From Sphingopyxis sp. (GTDB lineage Bacteria; Pseudomonadota; Alphaproteobacteria; Sphingomonadales; Sphingomonadaceae), in NCBI RefSeq assembly GCF_016704835.1, contig NZ_JADIZJ010000021.1:496001-560000 (forward strand): a stretch of 64,000 bases of DNA. Reading direction: 5' to 3'. The notes beneath the pieces are model-generated. The model had not been told where the DNA came from. It worked only from the letters and a program-made list of their open reading frames with translations, and ran no database searches. Both the position numbers and the translations under genes were made by a program. Every line of letters starts with the position of its first letter. Positions within the stretch are counted from its first letter, which is position 1. Below are positions 18,134-25,690 of this stretch, piece after piece.

Positions 18134-19648
18134 ATGCTGCTTGCTGCCGACGCTTTCGAAGAACGCTTCCCGGTACAGATGCGGCGCGACGCGGCGCGCA
18201 TGGCAACGGCGCTTGCAAGCGGCGGCGACCGACGCATTCGGCCCGACGTTGACGGTCGCAACCAGTATTACGCGAGCGTGCTGCCATCGGACGCGCTGGC
18301 CTATGGCTCGTCGACGATCAACAGCATTTCCGATCACGCCTTCAATATGCTGCTCAATCAGTGGAGCGACCGCCTGGGGCGACCGGTGGCGGCCAATGAT
18401 TACGCCGATGGTCTCGCCGCCCTCCGCGGACAACTGGCCGATCATTTCGGCCTGGCCGATACAGCGATCGTCTTCGCGGCATCGGGAACAGATCTTGAGT
18501 ATGTCGGATTGGCCGCGGCCTTTGACGGACGCCCTTTGACCGCGATCCTGCTCGGGCGCGACGAGGTTGGCAGCGGATGCATCCACAGCGCCGCGGGGCG
18601 TTTCTTTGCCAGCGAAACGGCCACGGGTGCTCAAGTCGTCGCGCAGACCACGATCGACCCCGTTTTTGTCGCAACCGAACTGATTGACGTGCCGATCCGC
18701 GACGCAGTCGGCAACCCGCGTGCTTCCGCCGCTATTGCCGCCGAACTCGCGCAGCAGGCCGATCGCGCCGCGGCCCGCGGTCGCCGTGCGGTCATTCATG
18801 TGGTTCATGGTTCAAAAACCGGACTGACACTGCCGACACTTGCCGACGTCGAGCGGCTGACCGCAATGCACGGCGATGCAGTCATGTTTGTCGTCGATGC
18901 GTGCCAGTTGCGGATCACGCCCGAAATCGTTCGCCGCTATCTGGCACTGGGCTGCGTGGTGCTGATGACCGGGTCCAAATTTGTCGGCGGGCCGCCCTTC
19001 AGCGGCATTGCGCTAGTGCCGGGCGCTGTCAGGACGCGCGCACGCGCGCTGCCCGCGGGCTTCCGCCGCGTTGCGAACCGCGCCGAATGGCCGGCAGACT
19101 GGCCAGGCGCCGGCTGTCTGCCAGCCGCGAGTAATTTCGGACTGCTACTGCGTTTGCAGGCCGCACTGATCGAGATGGAGCGCTTTGCCGCACTGCCCAT
19201 CGAACGCGTGACCGAAGTGACGGCGCGCTTCGGCCACCATGTTATGTGTTTGGTCAAGCGGCTCGAAGTGGCCGAGGTGCCGGGCGCGGGGGGAGCGACA
19301 TGCCTTGCTAGCGAGACGCTACGCACCCTCGACCTTTCGGCGCGCTGGCCTGAATGCGATTTCGACATAGCAAGGGCAATGCACGGCTATATTGCGCGCC
19401 GGTCACGACAGTGGCTGGGGCGAGAAATCCGATTGGGACAACCGGTCCGGACCCACGTGATGTCCGACGGACGCGCGGCAGGTACGCTGCGCCTTTCGCT
19501 GTCCATGCCGTTGATGACCGAACTGGCGGGCTTGTCGGGCGCTGCACTGGACGAACGGCTTAGTCGCGACTTCGCGCTGCTAAGTGCGGCGATCGCGGGG
19601 GCAGCCTCGGCCGCGCTGTCGAAGCAAGCCGCCGCTTTGCGCGACTGA
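18134..19648 (+). CDS. Fold-type I PLP-dependent enzyme of unknown specificity
   Basis: The 504-aa protein has the features of an aspartate-aminotransferase-fold PLP enzyme. The glycine-containing phosphate site is in FAASGTDLEYVG, Asp255 in FVVDACQLR should hold the pyridine nitrogen, and Lys282 in MTGSKFVGGPPFSG should form the Schiff base. It is closest in style to class V aminotransferases/desulfurases, but a specific family is not evident. I chose the ATG at 18134; an in-frame ATG at 18044 would add 30 residues rich in charged residues. It diverges from the ATP-grasp/NTP-transferase pair, suggesting a joint pathway. Confidence 0.78.
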   Translation: MLLAADAFEERFPVQMRRDAARMATALASGGDRRIRPDVDGRNQYYASVLPSDALAYGSSTINSISDHAFNMLLNQWSDRLGRPVAANDYADGLAALRGQLADHFGLADTAIVFAASGTDLEYVGLAAAFDGRPLTAILLGRDEVGSGCIHSAAGRFFASETATGAQVVAQTTIDPVFVATELIDVPIRDAVGNPRASAAIAAELAQQADRAAARGRRAVIHVVHGSKTGLTLPTLADVERLTAMHGDAVMFVVDACQLRITPEIVRRYLALGCVVLMTGSKFVGGPPFSGIALVPGAVRTRARALPAGFRRVANRAEWPADWPGAGCLPAASNFGLLLRLQAALIEMERFAALPIERVTEVTARFGHHVMCLVKRLEVAEVPGAGGATCLASETLRTLDLSARWPECDFDIARAMHGYIARRSRQWLGREIRLGQPVRTHVMSDGRAAGTLRLSLSMPLMTELAGLSGAALDERLSRDFALLSAAIAGAASAALSKQAAALRD

Positions 19649-19779
19649 AGCCTAAAACGCTCGCTGCAACCCGCTGCCATCGCCGAAAACTTCGTCGCAC
19701 CGTTTGGCTGCCACGGCTCGTCCCGGAAAGGCACGTTACAGAGCAGCACTTTGCGCCGGCGGTTCGTTCGTCCTTCACT

Positions 19780-20838
19780 ATGATGAAAAATATCGCCCTC
19801 TCCCGCCCCGCCACGAGCGCGATTGCCGCGTTCCTGGTCCTTTCCACGCAGAGTGCTGTCGCTCAGGAAGCGCCCACGATCACGATGACCCCGCCGATTG
19901 CGGCGCCGACGGCACCGACGCCCCAAACCCCGCCGACCGTCGCGGAACCGAGCACGCCCGCACCTATCGCCGCGCCGCAGACCGCGCAGATCCCCGCTCC
20001 GGCCCCCGTGATCCGCGTGCCGCTCGAGATCGCACCCGCCGTAACCACCCCCGCGCCCCGCGCAGCCGAGCGTGCTGAAAAGCCTGCTCCGGCCCGTGCC
20101 GCACAGCGAACCCGTTCGGTTGCCGCCGCACCGGTAGCCGCGACTCCAGTGGCAGCGGCCGTCGCTGATGCCCCGCCGGTTGCCGGAATGGCGCCGATCG
20201 CCGCTCCGATGGCGGCGCCCGCGGAACCTGTGTTTGAACCCACCCCGGCGCCCGCCGAGGCAGTGACCGCGACGGGCGGCGAATTTCCTTGGGAGATCGC
20301 CGGTGGTGCTGCCGCCCTGCTGCTGGCCGGCGGAGTCGGCTTGGCATTTGCCCGTCGTCGTCGTCACAGCGCCGATGAAATTGCCTATGAAGAGGTCGTG
20401 CATGACGCGCCGGTCCAGCGTTTCGAGCCGATCGCGGCGAGTGCGCCGGTCACGGGTGAAGCGCAGCAGTGGGTGAGCCCGGCCTATGCGCCGCGCGCGG
20501 AAGGACGGGTCGCGCCCCGCACCACGCCCGCCTTTGCAGCTGCCCCGAGCGGTAGCATGGGGCGCCATGAGGCGATGGCAATGACTGGCCCGACGCCTGA
20601 AAATCCCTTCGCGACCCTGTCGAAGCGCCTGAAGCGCGCGCGTTTCCTCGATCGTCACGAACGCGTCGCATATGACGACACGCTCGCGACCCAGAAAGAC
20701 ATGACGCGCAAGCCGGTCAGTGCTTGGGAAATCGCGCAGCGCCCGGCGCCGGCGATGCAGGAACAGGAGGTTCGTCGCCCCGAACCGGCCCGCGCGCGCA
20801 CTACCACGACCTTCCGTCCGGGCTACTCGAACAACTAA
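19780..20838 (+). CDS. Ala/Pro-rich single-pass membrane protein
   Basis: The 352-aa protein starts with a signal peptide (cleavage near QSAVAQ, residue 29). A low-complexity Ala/Pro/Thr region of about 135 residues follows. One transmembrane helix at 171-191 is followed by the stop-transfer ARRRRH. The last 160 residues should be cytoplasmic and hold the better ordered part, with ENPFATLSKRLKRARFLDRH. I do not recognise a family. The layout (extracytoplasmic linker, one helix, basic cytoplasmic tail) suggests an envelope-anchored adaptor. A bidirectional terminator separates it from the convergent rplL. Confidence 0.65.
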   Translation: MMKNIALSRPATSAIAAFLVLSTQSAVAQEAPTITMTPPIAAPTAPTPQTPPTVAEPSTPAPIAAPQTAQIPAPAPVIRVPLEIAPAVTTPAPRAAERAEKPAPARAAQRTRSVAAAPVAATPVAAAVADAPPVAGMAPIAAPMAAPAEPVFEPTPAPAEAVTATGGEFPWEIAGGAAALLLAGGVGLAFARRRRHSADEIAYEEVVHDAPVQRFEPIAASAPVTGEAQQWVSPAYAPRAEGRVAPRTTPAFAAAPSGSMGRHEAMAMTGPTPENPFATLSKRLKRARFLDRHERVAYDDTLATQKDMTRKPVSAWEIAQRPAPAMQEQEVRRPEPARARTTTTFRPGYSNN

Positions 20839-20876
20839 ACATCCAGACAATCACGCGGTGGTCCCCTCGCCGCATT

Positions 20877-20917
20877 AAAAAAAGGGCGGTGCCTCGCGGC
20901 GCCGCCCTTTCTTTTTT
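20877..20917. terminator. Bidirectional intrinsic terminator between convergent genes
   Basis: An A-run, the stem GGGCGGTGC with its partner GCGCCGCCC, and a T-run follow in order. The hairpin can therefore stop transcription of the Ala/Pro-rich gene on the plus strand and of rplL on the minus strand. Confidence 0.88.
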
Positions 20918-20959
20918 GTAGGTCACCGGTCGGGTCAACCGACCGGATCCGCAAACTGA

Positions 20960-21331
20960 TTACTTCAGTTCGACGGTGCCGCCAGCGGCGAGGATCTTGG
21001 CCTTCAGCTCTTCAGCTTCTGCCTTGTTCACGCCTTCCTTGATGGCCTTCGGCGCACCTTCGACTAGTGCCTTGGCTTCGCCAAGACCCAGGCCGGTGAT
21101 CGCGCGGACTTCCTTGATGACGTTGATCTTGTTGCCGCCGTCACCCGTCAGGATGACGTCGAATTCGGTCTGCTCTTCAGCAGCCGGGCCAGCAGCGGCA
21201 GCAGCCGGAGCGGCAGCAACAGCAGCGGCAGCCGAAACGCCCCACTTTTCTTCGAGCAGCTTCGACAGGTCAGCCGCTTCGAGGACGGTCAGTGCCGACA
21301 GTTCTTCAACGATCTTTGCAAGATCAGCCAT
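20960..21331 (-). CDS. rplL: 50S ribosomal protein L7/L12
   Basis: The 123-aa stalk protein binds the C-terminus of L10 and recruits translation factors. The N-terminal dimer domain (MADLAKIVEELSALTVLEA), the Ala-rich hinge at residues 40-53 and the C-terminal domain (EVRAITGLGLGEAKALVEGAP) are complete. I chose the ATG at 21331, which is 7 nt from GGAG; the ATG at 21337 would lie only 1 nt from it. It is the last gene of a two-gene rplJ-rplL operon. No rpoB follows, unlike the usual order in proteobacteria. Confidence 0.98.
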   Translation of the reverse strand: MADLAKIVEELSALTVLEAADLSKLLEEKWGVSAAAAVAAAPAAAAAGPAAEEQTEFDVILTGDGGNKINVIKEVRAITGLGLGEAKALVEGAPKAIKEGVNKAEAEELKAKILAAGGTVELK

Positions 21332-21387
21332 GTTCATTCTCCATCAGAACCGGGATATCCCGGCAGTAAGTTTCAGTTAGTTCGAAA

Positions 21388-21903
21388 TCACGCTGCTTCT
21401 TTGGCGGCATATGCGCCAAAAACCCGCGCCAACTGGCCAGCCGGGGCTGCGGCAATCTGCGCAACCTTGGTAGCCGGAGCCTGCACCAGACCAATGATCT
21501 TGGCGCGCAGCTCGTCGAGCGAGGGAAGCGAAGCGAGCGCTTTGACGCCATTCACGTCGAGCACCACGTCGCCCATGCCGCCGCCAACGATTTCAAGCTT
21601 GTCGTTGGTCTTGGCAAATTCCACCACGATCTTGGCCGCCGCGACCGGATCGGTCGAGGTTGCAAGCGCGGTGGGGCCGGTCAGCAGTTCGCTGATCCCG
21701 CCGTAGGACGTGCCGTCGAGCGCGATTTTGGCAAGACGGTTCTTCGTGACGCGAAAGTCGGCTCCTGCATCGCGCATTTGCTGGCGCAGCACCGTCGACT
21801 GAGCGACGGTCATGCCGAGGTTGCGGACGACCACAACCGAGGCAGCTGATGCCAGCGTAGCGTTCAGCGAGGATACGGCTTCGGCCTTTTCCGTACGATC
21901 CAT
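21388..21903 (-). CDS. rplJ: 50S ribosomal protein L10
   Basis: The 171-aa base of the ribosomal stalk has the typical MDRTEKAEAVSSLNATLAS start, the VTKNRLAKIALDGT stretch and a C-terminal Ala-rich helix that binds L7/L12. I chose the ATG at 21903 with GGAG upstream; the longer in-frame reading runs into the leader RNA. L10 normally represses its own mRNA by binding the leader, and a matching structure lies at 22075..22145. Confidence 0.97.
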   Translation of the reverse strand: MDRTEKAEAVSSLNATLASAASVVVVRNLGMTVAQSTVLRQQMRDAGADFRVTKNRLAKIALDGTSYGGISELLTGPTALATSTDPVAAAKIVVEFAKTNDKLEIVGGGMGDVVLDVNGVKALASLPSLDELRAKIIGLVQAPATKVAQIAAAPAGQLARVFGAYAAKEAA

Positions 21904-22074
21904 GCCTATACTCCACTCTGTGCCCGGATGCGCGAGACGTCGAAACGAACGCGCCGCCGGGCGGCTAACACACGCAAAACCGGGCGCGAGCCAAGGCTCA
22001 CCCGTGCTTGCGCAACGATGTCCGAAGGGGTCGGTCAAGACGCGTCGCCTGAAAAACAGGCGGGCGACCGAAAA

Positions 22075-22145
22075 AGACTGTTCCCCGTCTCGGCTGGAAA
22101 TTAAGCAGGGCAAATCCCCTGCACCAACTGTCTCGGACGGAATTG
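22075..22145 (-). ncRNA. L10 (rplJ) leader, autoregulatory element
   Basis: Read on the minus strand, the leader contains CCGAGACAGTTGGTGC, then a CAGGGG-loop-CCCTGC hairpin, an unpaired TTAAT and CCAGCCGAGACGGGG. This succession matches what I know of proteobacterial L10 leaders, where the L10/L12 complex binds a bent kink-turn-like element. It starts some 25 nt after the predicted transcription start and 170 nt before rplJ. The remaining leader to 21904 has no ORF. Confidence 0.7.
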
Positions 22146-22176
22146 CCGCGGCCGGAGCCGTTGCAACACGGGGGCG

Positions 22177-22204
22177 CTATTAGCCGGAAATGGCCGGAAG
22201 TCAA
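22177..22204 (-). promoter_or_regulatory. Promoter of rplJ-rplL
   Basis: On the minus strand TTGACT (22199-22204) is followed after 16 nt by TAATAG (22177-22182). This is a good housekeeping-sigma promoter for an alphaproteobacterium. Transcription would start near 22170, just before the L10 leader. Confidence 0.6.
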
Positions 22205-22269
22205 GGCGGAGGGCGGATGTTGGCGAAAGTGTCACGCAGCGTGTAGTCGCCTCCTTGCAACATTCGTTT

Positions 22270-22283
22270 TAAGATATATCTTA
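22270..22283. promoter_or_regulatory. Perfect palindrome, candidate PadR operator
   Basis: TAAGATATATCTTA is a perfect 14-bp inverted repeat, AT-rich in a GC-rich setting. It lies 31-44 nt upstream of the PadR start. A TTGCAA at 22255 could be the -35 element, which would put the palindrome over the -10 region. PadR proteins of the nickel/iron-responsive YqjI group bind AT-rich palindromes in their own promoters. Confidence 0.6.
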
Positions 22284-22314
22284 GACGCATCGAGAATCAC
22301 TCAAAGGAATGACA

Positions 22315-22923
22315 ATGTTTTTTTATGCGAAAATGGAAGGCCGCGGTTGCGGCGGGCGGCATGCGATGCATCGCGGCGGCGGGCGTGGCTTTGGCCATGG
22401 GTTCGGACACGGTTTCGGCGGTGGCCGACGCGGCGGCGGTGGCCGGGGCGAGCGTGGCGGACGGCAGCGGATGTTCGACAGCGGCGAGCTGCGGCTGGTG
22501 CTGCTCAAGCTGATCGCCGACGAACCGCGCCACGGCTATGACCTGATCCGCAGCATTGAGGAACTGACCGGCGGCGCCTATGCGCCCAGCCCCGGTGTGA
22601 TCTATCCGACGCTGACTCTGCTCGACGACATGGGGCAGATCGAGGCGCAGCAGAGCGAAGGCGCGAAGAAGCTGTTCGCGATCACCGATGCTGGCCGCGC
22701 GGAACTGGAAGCCAACACCAAAGTTGTCGAGGCCGCGATCGCGCGCCTGACTGCGGTCGGCGAAGAAACGCAGCGCACCGATTCGGCGTCGGTCCGCCGC
22801 GCGATGGGCAATTTGCGGCAGGTGCTGATGGACCGGCTGGGCGACCGCGATCTCAACAAGGCAGCGCTGCACGACATCGTCGCGCTGATCGACGAGGCGG
22901 CGCAAAAGATCGAGCGGCTGTGA
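22315..22923 (+). CDS. PadR family regulator with Gly/His/Arg-rich N-terminal extension
   Basis: The 202-aa protein carries a tail of about 45 residues made almost only of Gly, Arg, His and Phe (GGGRGFGHGFGHGFGGGRRG). A PadR winged helix follows (residues 50-125; ELRLVLLKLIADEPRHGYDLI and SPGVIYPTLTLLDDMGQI), then a helical C-terminal dimer region. His-rich tails of this type in YqjI sense nickel or iron. I chose the ATG at 22315, 6 nt from AAAGGA; an ATG at 22309 is too close. The stop overlaps the next start (TGATG), so it is coupled to the DUF2218 gene. Confidence 0.88.
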   Translation: MFFYAKMEGRGCGGRHAMHRGGGRGFGHGFGHGFGGGRRGGGGRGERGGRQRMFDSGELRLVLLKLIADEPRHGYDLIRSIEELTGGAYAPSPGVIYPTLTLLDDMGQIEAQQSEGAKKLFAITDAGRAELEANTKVVEAAIARLTAVGEETQRTDSASVRRAMGNLRQVLMDRLGDRDLNKAALHDIVALIDEAAQKIERL

Positions 22924-23243
22924 TGACGGTCAGTGCGACCGCGGCGGTGCCGACCGCGCACGCGAGCAAATATCTGCAACAGCTGTGCAAGCATTGGCAG
23001 CATAATCTGGCGGTTGTGTTGACGGCCGACCACGGCACCGTGACCTTTCCGAAGGACGCGCGCGGTGCCGACTGGCCCGGCGATGCGCTGGTGATCTTCG
23101 ATGCCGGACCCGACACGCTGGGGGTCCGCATCGATGCCAGCGTCGCGGCGCAGCTGGAAGGATTGCAGGGGGCCGTCGCACGCCACCTCGACCGCTTCGC
23201 GTTTCGCGAGGCGCCGCTGACGTTTGATTGGCGGGCGGAGTGA
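22923..23243 (+). CDS. DUF2218 protein
   Basis: The 106-aa protein has the family layout: HASKYLQQLCKHWQHN at the start, then FPKDARGADWPGDALVIFDAG and a helix with RHLDRFAFREAPLTFDW at the end. DUF2218 genes are often found with siderophore-interacting and PadR/YqjI-type proteins, so a role in iron or metal handling is likely but unproven. It overlaps the PadR stop by one base. Confidence 0.85.
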   Translation: MTVSATAAVPTAHASKYLQQLCKHWQHNLAVVLTADHGTVTFPKDARGADWPGDALVIFDAGPDTLGVRIDASVAAQLEGLQGAVARHLDRFAFREAPLTFDWRAE

Positions 23244-23269
23244 TCGTCGTCGCAATCAAGTAAGTTGCT

Positions 23270-23355
23270 GTTCCCCGGCGAAAGCCGGGGCCCAGGGCGT
23301 TCGCAGGCAGGCGCTTGTTTTTTGGCGCCCTGGACCCCGGCTTTCGCCGGGGAAC
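23270..23355. repeat. Long inverted repeat, family C
   Basis: A 30-nt arm starting GTTCCCCGGCGAAAGCCGGG (23270-23299) is matched by its complement at 23326-23355, with a loop of 26 nt. Each arm is itself a hairpin. Shorter single copies are at 32878..32905 and 63258..63285. It lies between the DUF2218 and DUF2975 genes. Confidence 0.85.
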
Positions 23356-23401
23356 ACATTTATTCGAAAGGCGTCGCAACCCCATATATCGTTCTTCAAT
23401 A

Positions 23402-23418
23402 TTATCGATTGACGATAA
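23402..23418. promoter_or_regulatory. Inverted repeat upstream of the DUF2975/XRE pair
   Basis: TTATCG-ATTGA-CGATAA is a perfect 6-bp inverted repeat, 54 nt before the DUF2975 start. The surrounding 90 nt is AT-rich and contains a repeated TAT(C/T)GTTCTTC motif at about 23387 and 23434. It is a plausible binding site for the XRE regulator of the same operon. Confidence 0.4.
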
Positions 23419-23471
23419 GCCTCACTCGCGATATATATTGTTCTTCGATAAACACCCTATCGGAGAACGAT

Positions 23472-23996
23472 ATGCCTTCTACCAACCAAACGCTTCTTCG
23501 TGCGACGCGCGGCCTGCTCTGGCTGATGCTGGCGCTGGTGATAGCTGCGGCGCTGACCTTGGTCGGGGTCGCGATTGCGGTGGTCGTCGCCTGGCCCAAC
23601 GTGGTGGCCAAAATCCAACATATGCCTGAACTGGTGGACGCTTCGACGATGCGCCTGCCGCTGGGCATCCTGTTGCTGCTGCTGATCGCGGTGCTGGGCG
23701 TCGCCGCCTATATCCTGCGCCAGTTGCAGGCGATGGTGGCCAGCGCGTCGCGCGATCCGTTCATCATCGAAAATGCGTGGCGGCTCCGCCGGATCGGCTG
23801 GTCGCTGGTGACCATCCAGTTGCTCGCCCTGCCCGTCCACTTGATGGCCGCCAATATCGCGAAGCCGGGAAGCGAGTTCAGCGAGATGGGCGGCCTGTCG
23901 GCCAGCAGCCTGCTCGCGATCCTGCTCGCCTTCGTCCTGGCGGCGGTGTTCGAACAGGGCGCCGCGATGCGCGACGAGCTGGAAGGGACTGTGTGA
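23472..23996 (+). CDS. DUF2975 membrane protein
   Basis: The 174-aa protein has four hydrophobic segments (about residues 13-40, 59-80, 107-123 and 143-164). Between helices 2 and 3 lies the DUF2975 pattern RQLQAMVASASRDPFIIENAWRLRRIGW. The family has no proven activity and is almost always paired with a very small XRE protein of the YozG type. Here too the stop overlaps the XRE start (TGATG). The start is supported by CGGAGA at 23461. Confidence 0.85.
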   Translation: MPSTNQTLLRATRGLLWLMLALVIAAALTLVGVAIAVVVAWPNVVAKIQHMPELVDASTMRLPLGILLLLLIAVLGVAAYILRQLQAMVASASRDPFIIENAWRLRRIGWSLVTIQLLALPVHLMAANIAKPGSEFSEMGGLSASSLLAILLAFVLAAVFEQGAAMRDELEGTV

Positions 23997-24205
23997 TGGC
24001 GATCGTCGTGAAACTGGATGACCTGCTGCACGCCAAGCGGATGACGCTGACCGACCTGTCCGACCGCATCGGGATCACGCTGGCCAATCTGTCAATCCTG
24101 AAAACGGGCAAGGCGAAAGCGATGCGCTTTTCGACGCTGGAGGCCATCTGCACCGAGTTGGAATGCCAGCCGGGCGATCTGTTGGCGTTCGAAACAGAAC
24201 GCTGA
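23996..24205 (+). CDS. Small XRE/Cro-type regulator (YozG-like)
   Basis: At 69 aa this is a bare helix-turn-helix domain: LDDLLHAKRMTLTDLSDRIG, then ITLANLSILKTGKAKAMRFSTLEAIC and a short CQPGDLLAFE tail. It matches YozG-like XRE proteins that travel with DUF2975 membrane proteins. The pair probably forms a regulator with its membrane partner, although the signal is unknown. A strong terminator follows. Confidence 0.9.
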   Translation: MAIVVKLDDLLHAKRMTLTDLSDRIGITLANLSILKTGKAKAMRFSTLEAICTELECQPGDLLAFETER

Positions 24206-24225
24206 AGCCGCTTCCGCGACCGACC

Positions 24226-24265
24226 TGACCCCGCTCCGTCCACACGGTCGGAGCGGGGTTTCTTT
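24226..24265 (+). terminator. Intrinsic terminator after the DUF2975/XRE operon
   Basis: The stem ACCCCGCTCCG pairs with CGGAGCGGGGT around a 10-nt loop and is followed by TTTCTTT. It ends 20-60 nt after the XRE stop. Confidence 0.88.
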
Positions 24266-24359
24266 GTAGGATGGAAGCGGAACGCGAATCTGTAATGATG
24301 CGTTGGACCCAGCGGCGCCTTTCCAGTCGTCGTTTTCGCAACCCACGAAAGGAAAACCT

Positions 24360-24659
24360 GTGACCGATGCCCCAGGGCTGCTTTGCCCGACCTGCCGCGT
24401 GAATTTGACGATGTCCGAGCGGCAGGGGATCGAAATCGATTATTGCCCGCAGTGCCGCGGTGTGTGGCTGGACCGCGGCGAGCTCGACAAGATTATCGAG
24501 CGCAGTGAAGCGGTAGCCGCGCCTGCCCCGCGCACATCGGCACCGCCGCCCCCTCAGCAGCCGCAGTATCGCGAGCATGGGCATGACGACCGCTATTACG
24601 GCAGCAAGCCGTACAAGAAGAATTACAAAAAGAGTTTCCTGAGCGAGCTGTTCGACTGA
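24360..24659 (+). CDS. TFIIB-type zinc ribbon protein
   Basis: The 99-aa protein has one zf-TFIIB ribbon with two Cys pairs (LLCPTCRVNL at 7-16 and YCPQCRGVWLDRGELDKI at 33-50). A Pro/Ala linker and a Tyr/Lys-rich tail follow (YYGSKPYKKNYKKSFLSELFD). I chose the GTG at 24360, 6 nt after AAAGGA. The in-frame ATG at 24303 has no ribosome site and adds unrelated residues. The function is unknown. Confidence 0.85.
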   Translation: MTDAPGLLCPTCRVNLTMSERQGIEIDYCPQCRGVWLDRGELDKIIERSEAVAAPAPRTSAPPPPQQPQYREHGHDDRYYGSKPYKKNYKKSFLSELFD

Positions 24660-24666
24660 ACTGAAC

Positions 24667-24779
24667 GATCCTCCCTGTGGCGGAGCCATGGGGAGGGGCA
24701 GCGTCGCCGAAGGCGATGGTGGAGCGGCGGTGACGGTCGCGCCAAAGCGCCTCCGTCAGCGCTTCCCACAGGCAGGATC
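24667..24779. repeat. Palindromic intergenic repeat, family A (paired copy)
   Basis: The left end GATCCTCCCTGTGG is mirrored by CCCACAGGCAGGATC at the right, enclosing GC-rich self-complementary blocks. It is related to 4022..4157. Its right end overlaps the stop codon of the SDR gene by two bases. Confidence 0.78.
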
Positions 24780-25674
24780 AAATTCCCGGATCAACCCCCG
24801 TCAGCTCAACTGAACGCTCCCACAACTCCCTTGCCAGCTTAGAATCACGCGCGGTTCGTGTCGCGCGCGCCGGACCCGACCGCCCCGAAACCTCGCCCAG
24901 CCCCTGCGGCCCCAGATAATCGCCGCCCTGCACATGCGCGCCGGTCGCGGCCTGTAAGGTTGGCCAGGCCCCTTGCGCGGCGCTGTTGAAAAAGGGTGTC
25001 GCCAGCGGGGTCATGCCGCGCAGCGGGAACGGCAGGTGCCGGGTCAATTCGGTGATCGCGACCCCGGGATGACACCCGATCGCCTGCGTCGCACGCCCTG
25101 CGGCACCCAGCCGCCGGTCGAGCTCGAACATATGGAGCAGGTTCGCCAGTTTGCTCATCTGATAACGCGGGTATTTCTGATAACTGCGCGCCGCAGAAAG
25201 GTCGCTGAAATCGATCTGCCCGCCCTTGTGCGCTAGGCTGGCGGTGATGACGATACGGTCGTCGACATGCCCATGCACCAGCCCGGTAAAGGCAAAAGTG
25301 CCAAGGTGATTGACCCCGAATTGCAGCTCATATCCCTGTTTGGTCAGCGTTTTCGGCGGGATCATCACCCCGGCGTTGTTGACCAGCACGTCGATCCGCG
25401 GCCCCGCGCGTACGGCTTTCGTAGCCTCGCGCACCTGATCGAGATCGGCGAGGTCGAGCGGCTGGAACGACAGTTCGGCGTTCGGCGTCTCGACAAGGAT
25501 CCGGCTCATCGCCGCCTCCGCCCGATCGGCATCGCGGCACGCCAGCACCACATGCGCGCCGCGCGCCGCCAAAACACGGCTGGTTTCAAAGCCTATCCCG
25601 GCATCGGCACCGGTGACGAGGAACGTACGGCCGGTCTGGGCCGACACATCGTCGGCCGTGAATCCCTTGCTCAT
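24778..25674 (-). CDS. Short-chain dehydrogenase/reductase (retinol-dehydrogenase-like)
   Basis: The 298-aa SDR has the cofactor motif LVTGADAGIGFE, where the usual TGxxxGIG is kept. NNAGVMIPP, the catalytic Ser in IVITASLAHKG and YQMSK for the Tyr/Lys pair are all present. Proteins of this branch are annotated as oxidoreductases of the WWOX/retinol dehydrogenase type; the substrate is unknown. I chose the ATG at 25674 (MSKGFTADD), 16 nt after rnhB. It is probably the last gene of the thiD-rnhB run. Confidence 0.87.
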   Translation of the reverse strand: MSKGFTADDVSAQTGRTFLVTGADAGIGFETSRVLAARGAHVVLACRDADRAEAAMSRILVETPNAELSFQPLDLADLDQVREATKAVRAGPRIDVLVNNAGVMIPPKTLTKQGYELQFGVNHLGTFAFTGLVHGHVDDRIVITASLAHKGGQIDFSDLSAARSYQKYPRYQMSKLANLLHMFELDRRLGAAGRATQAIGCHPGVAITELTRHLPFPLRGMTPLATPFFNSAAQGAWPTLQAATGAHVQGGDYLGPQGLGEVSGRSGPARATRTARDSKLARELWERSVELTGVDPGI

Positions 25675-25690
25675 CGCGCTCTCCCGCTTT

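Noticed and set aside
19387..20850. Minus-strand ORF of 487 codons, Gly/Arg-rich
   Set aside because: It runs antisense to both the PLP enzyme end and the Ala/Pro-rich gene; its Gly/Arg content mirrors the Ala/Pro codons on the other strand.
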